A stretch of DNA of 64,000 bases from an uncultured Phycisphaerales bacterium (lineage in GTDB: Bacteria > Planctomycetota > Phycisphaerae > WQYP01), in assembly GCA_903845195.1 (NCBI GenBank), contig CAIMWO010000024.1:81545-145544 (forward strand), written 5' to 3'. Position numbers and translations under genes: made by a program. The notes below the pieces were generated by a model. That model saw only the letters and a program-made list of their open reading frames with translations, was not told the DNA's origin and did no database searches. Of this stretch, positions 41,983 through 51,076 are shown one piece after another (position 1 is the stretch's first letter; each line of letters opens with the position of its first letter).

Positions 41983-42744
41983 ATGGCAGGGTCTATGAAC
42001 TTTTTCAATCAGGGCATTCCGCTTGGGCGATGGTTCCGCATCAGTGTCGTCATACACTGGACGTTTCTGATCTATGCCGCTTACCAAATTTACCACAGCA
42101 GTGAACCGCTGCAGGAAGCATTATTCATCGGGCTCCTCTTCGCCACCGTGCTGATGCACGAATTCGGCCACGCCCTTTCGTGCCGTGCGGTAGGCGGCGA
42201 AGCCCTTCACATTGTGCTGTGGCCGCTGGGTGGGATCGCCTTCGTGCAGCCGCCTCCGAATCCTTGGGCGTGGCTGATTACAACGGTCTGCGGGCCGCTG
42301 GTGAATGCGATTCTCTGGCCGGCATTCTGGCTCATCAGCTTATACGGGCTGCCCCAGTTGGCGCGGTGGATCGATCCCAACTCACTGATCTTTGGAATCC
42401 TATGGAACGTGTGCCTCTACATGTGGTACATCAACAAGCTGCTCCTGCTGTTCAATCTGATCCCGGCCTATCCGATGGATGGCGGGCGGATGCTGCAGGA
42501 GGTTCTTTGGCTGATCGTGGGCTATCCGCGTTCTCTGATGATCGCCGGAATGGTCGGAACGGCCGCCGGTGCTGGTTTCGTGGTACTCGGCTTGGGGTTG
42601 CAGAGCATTACAATCCCGGTGGTAGATTTCACCCTGGGCAAGGGACAGAATCCCATGCTGGTGGTCATCGGCATCATGTGTGCAATGAGTTCGTTCGGCA
42701 TCTATAAACGATCCCAGGAAATCGGTTCGTGGCGAAAACGGTAG
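41983..42744 (+). CDS. Site-2 protease family (M50) membrane metalloprotease
   Basis: 253 residues, intramembrane zinc protease. The metal motif is MHEFGHA (~58-64) in a membrane helix, and the third ligand lies in NLIPAYPMDGGRML (~157-170). About six membrane helices are visible (WTFLIYAAYQIY, LFIGLLFATVL, AWLITTVCGPLVNAIL and others). No PDZ domain is present; it is the short rhomboid-like S2P form common in bacteria. Substrate unknown. The next gene, a BMP-type binding protein, starts 18 bases downstream, so they may share a transcript. Confidence 0.9.
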   Translation: MAGSMNFFNQGIPLGRWFRISVVIHWTFLIYAAYQIYHSSEPLQEALFIGLLFATVLMHEFGHALSCRAVGGEALHIVLWPLGGIAFVQPPPNPWAWLITTVCGPLVNAILWPAFWLISLYGLPQLARWIDPNSLIFGILWNVCLYMWYINKLLLLFNLIPAYPMDGGRMLQEVLWLIVGYPRSLMIAGMVGTAAGAGFVVLGLGLQSITIPVVDFTLGKGQNPMLVVIGIMCAMSSFGIYKRSQEIGSWRKR

Positions 42745-42762
42745 TCTTACTGGAGATTCAGA

Positions 42763-43824
42763 ATGAACATGCGAGCGTTCGTGGGGATGCTTCTGGCGGC
42801 ATGGCTCGTGGCGATCGTGGGATGCGGGGATTCGGGCACGACCGGCGGCGGATTGCCGACCACCGGCGCCGCTCCATCCCCCAAGGTCGGGCTGCTCGTC
42901 AGCGGTTCCACCAGTGATGGCGGATGGAATCAGTTGGCCAAGGACAGCCTCGATAAATTTGCCGCGGCCAACCATCTCGATGTGGCCGTGCGGGAGCAGG
43001 TCTCCAAGGATGCCGCAGCCGATGCGATCCGGCAGTTTGACGCCAAGGGATTTGCCCTGGTGATCGCCCACGGTTTTGAATATCTCGACCCGGTGAAGGA
43101 ACTGACCGACCCGGCGCGTCCCGGCAGCGTCAAGGTGAAGGTCGTCGTCAGCGGCGGCGATGCGGACAACCCGCATTTCCAGTCGCTGAATTACGATCTC
43201 TCCGGCGCATCGTATCAATTGGGCATCATCGCGGCGCGCGTCAGTAAGAGCGGCAAACTCGGCTTCATCGGCGGCGAGGCCGTGCCGACGGTCACCATCA
43301 TGGCACGCGGTTTCGCGGCGGGGGCGAAGAGCGTGAACCCAAACGTCACCGTCTCTGCGCAGTACACCGGGTGGGATGATCCCAGCAAGGCGAAGAAACA
43401 GGCTGAGGCGTACATCGATCAGGGAATTGACGTGATCATGCAGAATGTCGATGCGGCCAGCCGCGGGGTGTTTGAAGCGGTGAAGGAGTACAACGAAAAG
43501 CCGCTCGAGGGCAAACGGAATGCCGTCTACACGTTCGGGGCCAACAGCGATCAGAACGCCAACCCGGTCTGCGGAGATTTCACGTTGGCGTCGGCAGTGA
43601 TTCGTATGGATGTGGCGTTTGAGCGCGTGCTCAAGCAAATCAAGGACGGCACGTTCAAGGGCGGCATGGTGAAGGAAGACCTCGCAGGCGGCGTGTGCGT
43701 GGCGGTGGTAAATCCGAAATTGAGCGGCACAGTCATTGACGACCAGACATTGAAACTCCTGGACGATGCGGCCCAGAAACTGAATGCCGGCCAGATCACA
43801 ATTCCGGCGGGCGACGTTCCCTAA
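42763..43824 (+). CDS. BMP-family ABC transporter substrate-binding lipoprotein
   Basis: 353 residues. The signal peptide has a lipobox (AIVGCG, Cys ~21), followed by a Gly/Thr-rich linker. The Bmp/PnrA domain is clear: KVGLLVSGSTSDGGWNQLAKDSLDKF (~41-66), VIAHGFEY, LNYDLSGASYQLGIIAARVSKSGKLGFIGGE and DVIMQNVDAASRGVFEAVKEY. Family members bind purine nucleosides or, in some lineages, riboflavin-like compounds. GGAG lies 8 bases before the ATG. It begins a four-gene transporter operon with an ATPase and two permeases. Confidence 0.92.
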   Translation: MNMRAFVGMLLAAWLVAIVGCGDSGTTGGGLPTTGAAPSPKVGLLVSGSTSDGGWNQLAKDSLDKFAAANHLDVAVREQVSKDAAADAIRQFDAKGFALVIAHGFEYLDPVKELTDPARPGSVKVKVVVSGGDADNPHFQSLNYDLSGASYQLGIIAARVSKSGKLGFIGGEAVPTVTIMARGFAAGAKSVNPNVTVSAQYTGWDDPSKAKKQAEAYIDQGIDVIMQNVDAASRGVFEAVKEYNEKPLEGKRNAVYTFGANSDQNANPVCGDFTLASAVIRMDVAFERVLKQIKDGTFKGGMVKEDLAGGVCVAVVNPKLSGTVIDDQTLKLLDDAAQKLNAGQITIPAGDVP

Positions 43825-43828
43825 TTCG

Positions 43829-45421
43829 ATGTTCAACGGGGGGGAGGGGGGGCAGGCGACAAGGGGCCAGCGCGTGATCGAGATGATCGACATCACCAAG
43901 CGGTACGGTCCGGTGGCCGCATTGGAGAGCGTGTCGCTGCGCATTGAGCCGGGGCAGGTGCACGGACTGCTGGGCGAAAACGGGGCAGGCAAAACGACGC
44001 TGATGAACGTACTGTTCGGGCTGACGCATGCCGAGGGCGGAAGCATTCGCCTGAGCGGGCGCGAAGTGCGGATCACGTCACCCCGCGTGGCCGCGGAATT
44101 GGGCATCGGCATGGTGCATCAGCATTTCAAATTGGTGCCGACGCTGACGGTGGCGGAGAATTTGGCGCTGGTGCTGCGGAGCAGTGTGCGGGCGGCGCGG
44201 GGACGGGCCAAAGAGTGGTTGGCAATTTTGCCCTGGGATGTGCCGCTGGAGCGGCGCGTCGAATCGCTCGGGGTCGGCGCACAGCAGCGGGTGGAGATTC
44301 TCAAGGCGTTGCTGCCGACCGTCAGCCAGGAAAGAGGCGGAGCGGGCGGTCGTACCGTGATTCTCGATGAGCCGACGGCCGTGCTTACCCCGCAGGAGGC
44401 GCGGGAACTGTTCGTGGCGATCGACAAGCTGCGCAAGGCGGGACATGCCATCGTATTCATCAGCCACAAACTGGCGGAGGTGCAGGGGCTCTGCGACACG
44501 GTGACGATTCTGCGGCGCGGCAAGCACGTACATACGGGGCCCGCGGCGGAACTGACTCCGGCGGCGATGAGCTTGATGATGGTCGGCGCGGCGGTGGAAA
44601 TGCCAACGTTGCAACGCCGCCACGAAGACGCACCGCACGCGTCGACGCGTGAAGAGGCGTTGTCGTTGGAGGGGGTCTCGCTGGGAAAGCTTCGCGATGC
44701 TTCGATGCGTGTGTGGGCCGGCGAAATCGTGGGGATCGCCGGAGTCGATGGCAACGGACAGGAGGAGTTGGTACGGGCGATCATCGGCGCGCAGCGAGTG
44801 GAACGCGGCCGCATCGCCATCGGTTCCGTGGATGCCACGGAGCGATCCATTCGCTGGCGTGCGGATCGGCTGGCGTACATTGCCGAGGATCGCCAGCGCC
44901 AGGCAGTGGTGCTTCCGCTGAGCGTAGAGCAGAATCTGATACTCAAGGACTATCGCCGGCCGCGTTTTTCGACGATGGGTTGGCTGCGGTTCGGGGCGTG
45001 GCGGGACCACTCGCGGCAACTGATGCAAACCTACGATGTACGCTGCAATTCGCTACGCGATACCGTCGGCCGGCTATCGGGGGGCAATCAGCAGAAGGTG
45101 GTCCTGGCGCGCGAACTACACGATCCGGACAAGCGCCTGGTCATCGCGGTTAACCCGACACGCGGACTCGATGTCGGGGCCACGGCGTTCGTCATGCGGC
45201 AATTGCTGCAGGCGCGCCAGCGCGGCGCAGGTGTGTTGCTGGTCCATTCCGATCTCGATGAACTGCTGGCGATCAGCGATCGCGTGTTCGTGTTATACAA
45301 CGGTACGCTCACCGCCAGCACTTGGCCGGACGACACCAAAGAAGGCATCGGACGGCTAATGCTGGGATTGCGCAATGAGAGTACCCAGAGCCAGCCCGAT
45401 TCCGGCGGAGGAGCGCAATGA
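43829..45421 (+). CDS. ABC transporter ATPase with two nucleotide-binding domains (nucleoside-type)
   Basis: About 530 residues with tandem ATPase domains, as in NupO/YufO and RbsA-type proteins. Domain 1: Walker A GLLGENGAGKTT, signature region LGVGAQQRVEI, Walker B VILDEP. Domain 2: Walker A position GIAGVDGNGQEE lacks the Lys-Thr, as is usual in this family, with signature LSGGNQQKV and PTRGLDVGA. The ATG at 43829 has no Shine-Dalgarno and is followed by a G7-A-G7 run. GTG at 43874 (VIEMIDITKRYG) with AAGGGG upstream is an equally good start and would leave the G-rich run in the leader. The stop overlaps the next ATG by four bases. Confidence 0.9.
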   Translation: MFNGGEGGQATRGQRVIEMIDITKRYGPVAALESVSLRIEPGQVHGLLGENGAGKTTLMNVLFGLTHAEGGSIRLSGREVRITSPRVAAELGIGMVHQHFKLVPTLTVAENLALVLRSSVRAARGRAKEWLAILPWDVPLERRVESLGVGAQQRVEILKALLPTVSQERGGAGGRTVILDEPTAVLTPQEARELFVAIDKLRKAGHAIVFISHKLAEVQGLCDTVTILRRGKHVHTGPAAELTPAAMSLMMVGAAVEMPTLQRRHEDAPHASTREEALSLEGVSLGKLRDASMRVWAGEIVGIAGVDGNGQEELVRAIIGAQRVERGRIAIGSVDATERSIRWRADRLAYIAEDRQRQAVVLPLSVEQNLILKDYRRPRFSTMGWLRFGAWRDHSRQLMQTYDVRCNSLRDTVGRLSGGNQQKVVLARELHDPDKRLVIAVNPTRGLDVGATAFVMRQLLQARQRGAGVLLVHSDLDELLAISDRVFVLYNGTLTASTWPDDTKEGIGRLMLGLRNESTQSQPDSGGGAQ

Positions 45422-46461
45422 AACGCTGGCTCGCGGAAACCTCGCTGGTGATGGGAAGCATGTTGGCGGCACTGCTGCTGGTGATGGTGGGACTGTCGCT
45501 GGCGGGATACCCGGCGCTAAACGTGCTCAACGAGTGGCGGCTGGGAGCGGTCGGCACGTGGTTCGATGTGGCCGTTGGAATCAAAAACGCCTGCCCGCTG
45601 ATCCTGACCGGCCTGGCCGCCGGCGTAGCGTTTCGCTGCGGCGTATTCAATATCGGTGCGGAGGGCCAGTCGATCCTCGGCTCGGTCGCTGCAGCCACCG
45701 TAGCGACGCGCCTGCTGCCTGCCGGCACGCCGTATCTGCTGGCGATCCCCACGACGCTCCTGGCGGCAATGGCTCTGGGAAGCCTATGGGGCGCAGTTGC
45801 GGGCGTACTGGACCGCACGCGCGGCGTGCCGATCGTGCTCTCGACCATCCTCCTCAATTTCATCGCGTTGGCGCTGCTGGGGATTCTTCTGGAAGGACCA
45901 CTGCATGCCCACGGATCGAGCGTCGTGCAGAGCGACTCGCTGCCGCATGCGTTCTGGCTGCCGATGATTCCGAACATGCCGGGGCTGCACGTCGGCATTC
46001 TGATCGCCGTAGCCGCGGCCGGGCTGTCATGGCTCGTCCAAGCCCGCACCGCGTTCGGCTTCGAATTGCTGGTGACGGGCCTCAATCCCACCGCAGCGCG
46101 GCTGGCGGGAATTCCGGTGGCATCACGACAGATGGGCGTCATGCTGCTCAGCGGCGCGTTTGCCGGACTCGCCGGCGCCATCCAGGTCATGGGCATTGAA
46201 GGCCACGTCCTCACCCCGAACCCCACCAGCTATGGCTATGCCGGAATCGCCGTGGCGCTGCTCGGACGGCTCCATCCCGCAGGTATCGTGGCTGCGGCAC
46301 TCTTCTTCGGCATGCTCGATCAGGGCGCAGCAAATGTGGAAATCAGCCGATACGCGCTCCCGCACCAGGCAGCCGACGTCCTCAAGGGAGTTCTTGTTCT
46401 CGTGATTCTGGTGGGCACATCGTATCTCTCGCGGCGGCGCACCATGGCCCGGGAGCGCTAG
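45418..46461 (+). CDS. ABC transporter permease, BMP/nucleoside type, first subunit
   Basis: 347 residues of the BPD_transp_2 family. GIKNACPLILTGLAAGVAFRCGVFNIGAEGQ (~57-87) is the hallmark of the YufP/NupP-type permease. About nine membrane helices follow, including GVPIVLSTILLNFIALALLGILLEGPL and MLLSGAFAGLAGAIQVMGIEG. It overlaps the ATPase gene by four bases, and four bases separate its stop region from the second permease, giving tight co-translation. Confidence 0.92.
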   Translation: MKRWLAETSLVMGSMLAALLLVMVGLSLAGYPALNVLNEWRLGAVGTWFDVAVGIKNACPLILTGLAAGVAFRCGVFNIGAEGQSILGSVAAATVATRLLPAGTPYLLAIPTTLLAAMALGSLWGAVAGVLDRTRGVPIVLSTILLNFIALALLGILLEGPLHAHGSSVVQSDSLPHAFWLPMIPNMPGLHVGILIAVAAAGLSWLVQARTAFGFELLVTGLNPTAARLAGIPVASRQMGVMLLSGAFAGLAGAIQVMGIEGHVLTPNPTSYGYAGIAVALLGRLHPAGIVAAALFFGMLDQGAANVEISRYALPHQAADVLKGVLVLVILVGTSYLSRRRTMARER

Positions 46462-46464
46462 CCG

Positions 46465-47406
46465 ATGGAAATGTACGCCGCGACCAGTTTCGTTCTCAAG
46501 CAATCGCTGCAGTCAGCGACGCCGCTGGTAATTGCCGGCATGGGCGAATTGGTCGCCCAGCGCTGCGGCGTGATCAACGTCGGCATCGAAGGCCTGATGC
46601 TCATGGGATGTATCGCGGCCTATGGCGGAGCACTGCTCACCGGCAGCGCCATCGGCGGCGTCGCTACCGCGGCCATCGTGGGAATCCTATTCGCCGCTGT
46701 GTTTGGTCTGGTCACGATCTGGGGCCGGGCCGATCAAATCGTCGCCGGCACCGCCATGAACATCCTGGCATTCGGCGCCAGCACCACCTTGTGGACCAGT
46801 CTGCAAAAGTTACAACGCCCCCCCACCACTTTCGCCATGCCTCCACTTTTCGACCCGCTGAACGTCCCCGGACTTTCGTCGATTCCCTTGATCGGACCGG
46901 CGATCTTCCAGCAGTACACATTGTTCTACGTGGCAATTCTGGCAAGCATCGTGCTTGGGTATGCGTTGACATTCACACGATTTGGCCTGATCACTCGCGC
47001 GCTGGGCGATGCGCCCGAAGCCTGCGACGCCGCCGGCATTTCGGTTCGCGGCTGGCGAACGCTCTGCGTCCTGGCTGCAGGAGCCGCAGCCGGTATCGCA
47101 GGAAGCTATCTTTCGATCATGCGCGGGCATTCCTTCCAGATCAACATGACCGGCGGACAAGGATTTCTCGTCTTGGCCCTGGTCATCTTCGGCCGCTGGA
47201 ATGTGGCGGGATTGGTCCTGGGCACGCTGATGTTCGGCGCCATCGACGGCTTGCAGACGTATCTCGCTGGTATTCCGCAGGCGGCCCAAGTAGTCCCGCA
47301 TCAATTGTTCGACATGCTCCCCTACCTGGCCACGCTGGTCGCCCTGGCCATCCTCAGCCGCAGCCGCGCCGGCCCGGCCTGCCTGGGAAAGCCGTGGCCC
47401 CAGTGA
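46465..47406 (+). CDS. ABC transporter permease, BMP/nucleoside type, second subunit
   Basis: 313 residues. QSATPLVIAGMGELVAQRCGVINVGIEGLMLMGC (~15-48) marks the YufQ/NupQ-type partner permease, followed by WGRADQIVAGTAMNILAFGASTTLW and AGAAAGIAGSYLSIMRGHSFQINMTGGQGFLVLALVIFGRWN. With the preceding permease it forms the channel heterodimer. The duplicated pterin-synthase-like gene begins 34 bases downstream. Confidence 0.92.
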   Translation: MEMYAATSFVLKQSLQSATPLVIAGMGELVAQRCGVINVGIEGLMLMGCIAAYGGALLTGSAIGGVATAAIVGILFAAVFGLVTIWGRADQIVAGTAMNILAFGASTTLWTSLQKLQRPPTTFAMPPLFDPLNVPGLSSIPLIGPAIFQQYTLFYVAILASIVLGYALTFTRFGLITRALGDAPEACDAAGISVRGWRTLCVLAAGAAAGIAGSYLSIMRGHSFQINMTGGQGFLVLALVIFGRWNVAGLVLGTLMFGAIDGLQTYLAGIPQAAQVVPHQLFDMLPYLATLVALAILSRSRAGPACLGKPWPQ

Positions 47407-47440
47407 CGTTCTTTGGCCGCGCATGCGATAGAATGCAGGC

Positions 47441-48244
47441 ATGAGTGAATCGATGCATGTGAAGTTGACGCGGGAACTGCGGTTTGGCCTGCATGAACCT
47501 GCGCCGGAGGGGGCAGCGGGATCAGCCAACGGCTTTGCGGGCTCGCCGGTGCTGGCGGATGTGGCGCCGTTTCTGACCTTGCGGGCTCAGTTATCCGGCC
47601 AGATCGATGCCGCAACGGGAATGCTGGTGAACATCAAGCAGGTCGACCGCGTGCTTCGGCAACTCGCGGTACCCGAAATTCGGCGCGGCCATTACTATGA
47701 AAAACTGGGCGCAGGATTACTGGTGCAGCGGGCGTTCGAGCGCCTGCAGCGAGAGTTTCTCCCGCACAAGCTGGTTTCCCTGCGTCTGGGATTGAGTCCA
47801 TATCTGGCAATGACGGTTCAGGAAAAGGAGCCGAACGTGGTGCGAGTCAGCGAACGTTTTGAATTTTCCGCAGCCCACCGCTTGCACAGCGCGGCACTCT
47901 CCGACGGGGAAAACCGCGAGATCTTCGGCCGATGCAACAACCTCAATGGCCACGGGCACAACTACGAACTCGAAGTAACCGTCGCCGGTGCCCCGGATGC
48001 CGGCAGCGCCACGGTGATCCCGATTCTGGAACTGCAGAAGATCGTCAAAGAGCGGGTGATCGACGTCTTCGACCACAAGCATCTCAACCTGGACTGCCCG
48101 GAATTCCGGGAACTGAACCCAACGGTCGAAAACATCGCCAAGGTACTCTATGGCAAGCTCAAGCCGGGATTCACCGGGCCGGTGAAGCTACTATGCGTGA
48201 AGGTCTGGGAAACGCCCAAGACGTGCGCCGAGTATGGCGAATGA
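47441..48244 (+). CDS. Tandem 6-pyruvoyltetrahydropterin synthase / QueD-like protein
   Basis: 267 residues, about twice a QueD. The second half (~132-267) is a full PTPS domain: RFEFSAAHRLH, FGRCNNLNGHGHNYELEV (Cys and zinc His residues), FDHKHLNLD, NPTVENIA and VKVWETPKTCAEY with the substrate Glu. The first half (~8-125) follows the same strand order (LRFGLHEP, LTLRAQLSGQIDAATGMLVNIKQVDRVLR) but lacks the zinc histidines, so it looks like a decayed copy that may help oligomer assembly. Product could be 6-carboxytetrahydropterin for queuosine or archaeosine-like bases, or a tetrahydropterin. Confidence 0.85.
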   Translation: MSESMHVKLTRELRFGLHEPAPEGAAGSANGFAGSPVLADVAPFLTLRAQLSGQIDAATGMLVNIKQVDRVLRQLAVPEIRRGHYYEKLGAGLLVQRAFERLQREFLPHKLVSLRLGLSPYLAMTVQEKEPNVVRVSERFEFSAAHRLHSAALSDGENREIFGRCNNLNGHGHNYELEVTVAGAPDAGSATVIPILELQKIVKERVIDVFDHKHLNLDCPEFRELNPTVENIAKVLYGKLKPGFTGPVKLLCVKVWETPKTCAEYGE

Positions 48245-48329
48245 AGACGAGTATCGGAGTAAAGGGGTTACTTCTACACTCCGACACACCGATACGCCGA
48301 CACCACTCACCACGGGGCAGGTACCCTCA

Positions 48330-49469
48330 TCACATCTGCTCGGCCTCACCACCATTGACACCGGCATGCTTGTTGCCCGGACGGGGGCCGCGGGTCTGCA
48401 TGGCAGAAGGCGCGTGCCCGGCGTTATCCGTGCGGCCGAAGATCATCTTGCCGGCCGCGGTCTGTAGCGCATTGGTGACGATCAACTCCACGTCGACACC
48501 GATCTTGTCGCGCGCCCCCTCCACCACCACCATCGTGCCGTCCTCAAGATAACCCACGCCCTGCGTCGGGCCTTCCCCGGGCTTAACAATACGCACCAAC
48601 ATCGCTTCGCCAGGCAGGACAACCGGTTTGACGGCATCCGCGATGGAATTGATGTTGATCACCGAAACCCCACGCAGTTGTGCCACCTTGTTGAGATTGA
48701 AATCGTTGGTGACGATGCGGCCATTTTCCTGCTGGGCCAGAACAACCAGCTTCTGATCGACGCCTTCCGTATCCGGCGTGTTGGGAATGGTGCCATCCCA
48801 GAAACGCAGTTCCAGCCGCGGCATCGCTTTGAGTTTTTCGAGCACATCGAGCCCGCGCCGGCCGCGGGAACGCTTGAGGCGGTCGCCGGAATCCGCGATC
48901 GTCTGCAGTTCGTTGAGGACAAACCGCGGAACGATCATCGGACTTTCAAAGACGCCGGTCGCGGCCATGTCGGCGATCCGTCCGTCGATGATGACCGACG
49001 TATCGAGGATCAGCGGCCGCGGCCCCTTGGTGGCCCGCTCAAATTCGACATACGGAATGATGAATCGAAATTCATCCTTGGTCTGAAGGATGAATGACAC
49101 GGTGATGTAACAGATCATCAGCGCCAGCAGCAGCTTGGCCCCTTCGATGACCGAGCCGTAGGCCAGCCGCGTGTGGGGATCGTTGATTAGAATCAAGGTG
49201 CTCTGATCGATCAGGTAGCCCAGACCCAGCGACAGCCCCATGCCCACCAGCAGGCCGAACATGAGACCCGAAAGCATTCCCAGGTTCTTGCGGCGAGTGA
49301 GCAGGTCAACGGTGATGAGGATAAACGCCACCACCACGCCGCCGACCATGATGATGTAGCCGGGCATCTTGCTGGTGTCTTCGAGGGTTTTGTTAATCGT
49401 GGCCCAGAGGTAAATCGACGCAACCGTGGACATCAACGCGATAAATATGATGCGAACGACAATAATCAT
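48330..49469 (-). CDS. PIN-TRAM domain membrane protein (YacL type)
   Basis: 379 residues. Four N-terminal membrane helices (~1-125: VVRIIFIALMSTVASIYLWA, YIIMVGGVVVAFILITVDLL, GMLSGLMFGLLVGMGLSLGLGYL, LLLALMICYITVSFIL) lead to a PIN nuclease-like domain (LILDTSVIIDGRIADM; VPRFVLNELQTIADSGD; IVTNDFNLNKVA) with its acidic residues, and a C-terminal TRAM domain (PGEAMLVRIVKPGEGPTQGVGYLEDGTMVVVEGA). YacL-like proteins are thought to act on RNA at the membrane. ATG at 49469 chosen because upstream residues are not YacL-like. A Gly/Arg-rich tail ends the protein. Confidence 0.9.
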   Translation of the reverse strand: MIIVVRIIFIALMSTVASIYLWATINKTLEDTSKMPGYIIMVGGVVVAFILITVDLLTRRKNLGMLSGLMFGLLVGMGLSLGLGYLIDQSTLILINDPHTRLAYGSVIEGAKLLLALMICYITVSFILQTKDEFRFIIPYVEFERATKGPRPLILDTSVIIDGRIADMAATGVFESPMIVPRFVLNELQTIADSGDRLKRSRGRRGLDVLEKLKAMPRLELRFWDGTIPNTPDTEGVDQKLVVLAQQENGRIVTNDFNLNKVAQLRGVSVININSIADAVKPVVLPGEAMLVRIVKPGEGPTQGVGYLEDGTMVVVEGARDKIGVDVELIVTNALQTAAGKMIFGRTDNAGHAPSAMQTRGPRPGNKHAGVNGGEAEQM

Positions 49470-49546
49470 GTATGAAACCCCGCAAATATGATCCTTGGGA
49501 AGTATAATCCACTTCTTCGAAACCGCGCAGGCAAAACCTGCCAGAC

Positions 49547-50878
49547 ATGCAAAAGGATATTCCCGTGACGACCGATAATCCGCAGCCTCAGCCCTTCCAG
49601 ACACCAGGCAACCGCCCCGCGCCGCGCGCCACCAGGCATAATCCTGAAACCGCACAGGGACGAATGGTCCCCATCAAGCATGAGGGCCCTCTCCCCTGGG
49701 TGCAGTTGCGCAATGCCGTCTTTCATCCTTCAATCTTCCGCAAGATGATCGGCCGCATCGGCCCCAAGGTCGAAAATGGTGACCTCGTCACTGTATACGA
49801 CCGCGACGGCCATGTGTTCGGCACCGGCATGCTCAGCAATCAGTCGCAGATCGGCCTCCGCATGCTCTCGTTTGGCCCGGCCCCGGCCGATGAGTCGCTG
49901 ATCAATGAACGCCTCGCGGCAGCCGTGCGACTGCGCCGCGACGTTCTGCAACTGGATAAATCCACCGATGCCTACCGCGTCGTCCATGCCGAGGGCGACG
50001 GCCTGCCCGGACTCATCGTCGATCGTCTCGGCGAATACGCGGTCGTCGAACTCTTTTCCTTCGGCATGCATCGCAGGGCCGAGCAGGTCAGCGAAGAACT
50101 CAAGATGCTGCTCGGGGTCAAGCATGTGCTCGTACGCGCCGACGAACGCATCTGCGAGGCCGAAGGATTCCACATGGATGCCGATGCCCCCGCCGGCCCC
50201 CAGCGCGAGCGTTCGCCGGATCGCAAATCCACCATCATCACCGAGAACGGCGTGCGCTTTCAGATCGACCTGACCCACGGCCACAAGACCGGCTTCTTCT
50301 GCGACCAGCGCGACAACCGCCTCGCCCTCTCGCGCTTCACCCCCGGCGCCCACGTGCTCGACATGTGCTGCTACAGCGGCGGCTTCGGCGTCTATGCCGC
50401 AACCCTCGGCAAGGCGGCCAGCGTGATGTGCGTCGACCTGGATGAAGACGCCATCGCCCTGGCCCAGCGAAACGCCAATCTCAATAAAGTCTCACGCGAT
50501 ATCCTGCAGACCTCCCATGCCGACAGCTTCCCGTTCCTCCGGCAAGTGAAGGAAAAAGGCACAACCTTCGACGTGATCGTTCTCGATCCCCCAAAACTCG
50601 TTCCGACGGCCGAAGATTTCTTCGAAGGCCGCGGCAAATATTTCGACCTCAACAAGCTCGCCATGCAGGTGATCAAGCCCGGCGGCCTGCTGGTCACCTG
50701 CTCGTGCAGCGGCCTGGTCAGCCCCGAAGAATTCTTCAACATCGTCCGCGGCGCCGCCCGCTCGGCCGGCAAACGCGTACAGGTGATTCAATCCACCGGC
50801 GCCAGCCCGGATCATCCGTTTATGACCGACTGCCCCGAAAGCGCCTACCTCAAGTGCCTCTGGTGCCGCGTACTTTGA
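49547..50878 (+). CDS. RlmI-like class I SAM-dependent rRNA (cytosine-5) methyltransferase
   Basis: 443 residues. A variable ~40-residue N-terminus is followed by a PUA domain (VQLRNAVFHPSIFRKMIGRIGPKVENGDLVTVYDRDGHVFGTG), an EEHEE-like domain and a Rossmann methyltransferase domain: HVLDMCCYSGGFGVYAA (SAM-binding), VDLDEDAIALAQRNANLNKV, VIVLDPPKL and LLVTCSCSG with the catalytic Cys region. RlmI methylates C1962 of 23S rRNA in E. coli; the exact target here is inferred. tRNA-Arg follows 56 bases downstream. Confidence 0.9.
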   Translation: MQKDIPVTTDNPQPQPFQTPGNRPAPRATRHNPETAQGRMVPIKHEGPLPWVQLRNAVFHPSIFRKMIGRIGPKVENGDLVTVYDRDGHVFGTGMLSNQSQIGLRMLSFGPAPADESLINERLAAAVRLRRDVLQLDKSTDAYRVVHAEGDGLPGLIVDRLGEYAVVELFSFGMHRRAEQVSEELKMLLGVKHVLVRADERICEAEGFHMDADAPAGPQRERSPDRKSTIITENGVRFQIDLTHGHKTGFFCDQRDNRLALSRFTPGAHVLDMCCYSGGFGVYAATLGKAASVMCVDLDEDAIALAQRNANLNKVSRDILQTSHADSFPFLRQVKEKGTTFDVIVLDPPKLVPTAEDFFEGRGKYFDLNKLAMQVIKPGGLLVTCSCSGLVSPEEFFNIVRGAARSAGKRVQVIQSTGASPDHPFMTDCPESAYLKCLWCRVL

Positions 50879-50934
50879 CCTCACGGCAGCGAACCGATAG
50901 AGTAACTGTTCGCGAAAGCCACACGCTTTCCCTC

Positions 50935-51008
50935 GCGCTGGTAGCTCAATTGGATAGAGCGTCGGCCTCCGAAGCCGAAGGTTGCGGGTTCGACCCCCAC
51001 CCAGCGCA
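50935..51008 (+). tRNA. tRNA-Arg (anticodon CCG)
   Basis: Complete cloverleaf: 7-base-pair acceptor GCGCTGG/CCAGCGC, D stem GCTC/GAGC, anticodon stem TCGGC/GCCGA with loop CTCCGAA (anticodon CCG at 50969-50971), 5-base variable loop and T loop TTCGACC. The T stem GCGGG/CCCAC has one C-A mismatch (50985 with 50999). The 3' CCA is not encoded. It reads CGG codons. Confidence 0.93.
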
Positions 51009-51076
51009 GTAACCGATCACGACCCGCACCGATGGCGGGTCGCTTCGTTTCCACCCCTCCACCGACGGAGACTAAG

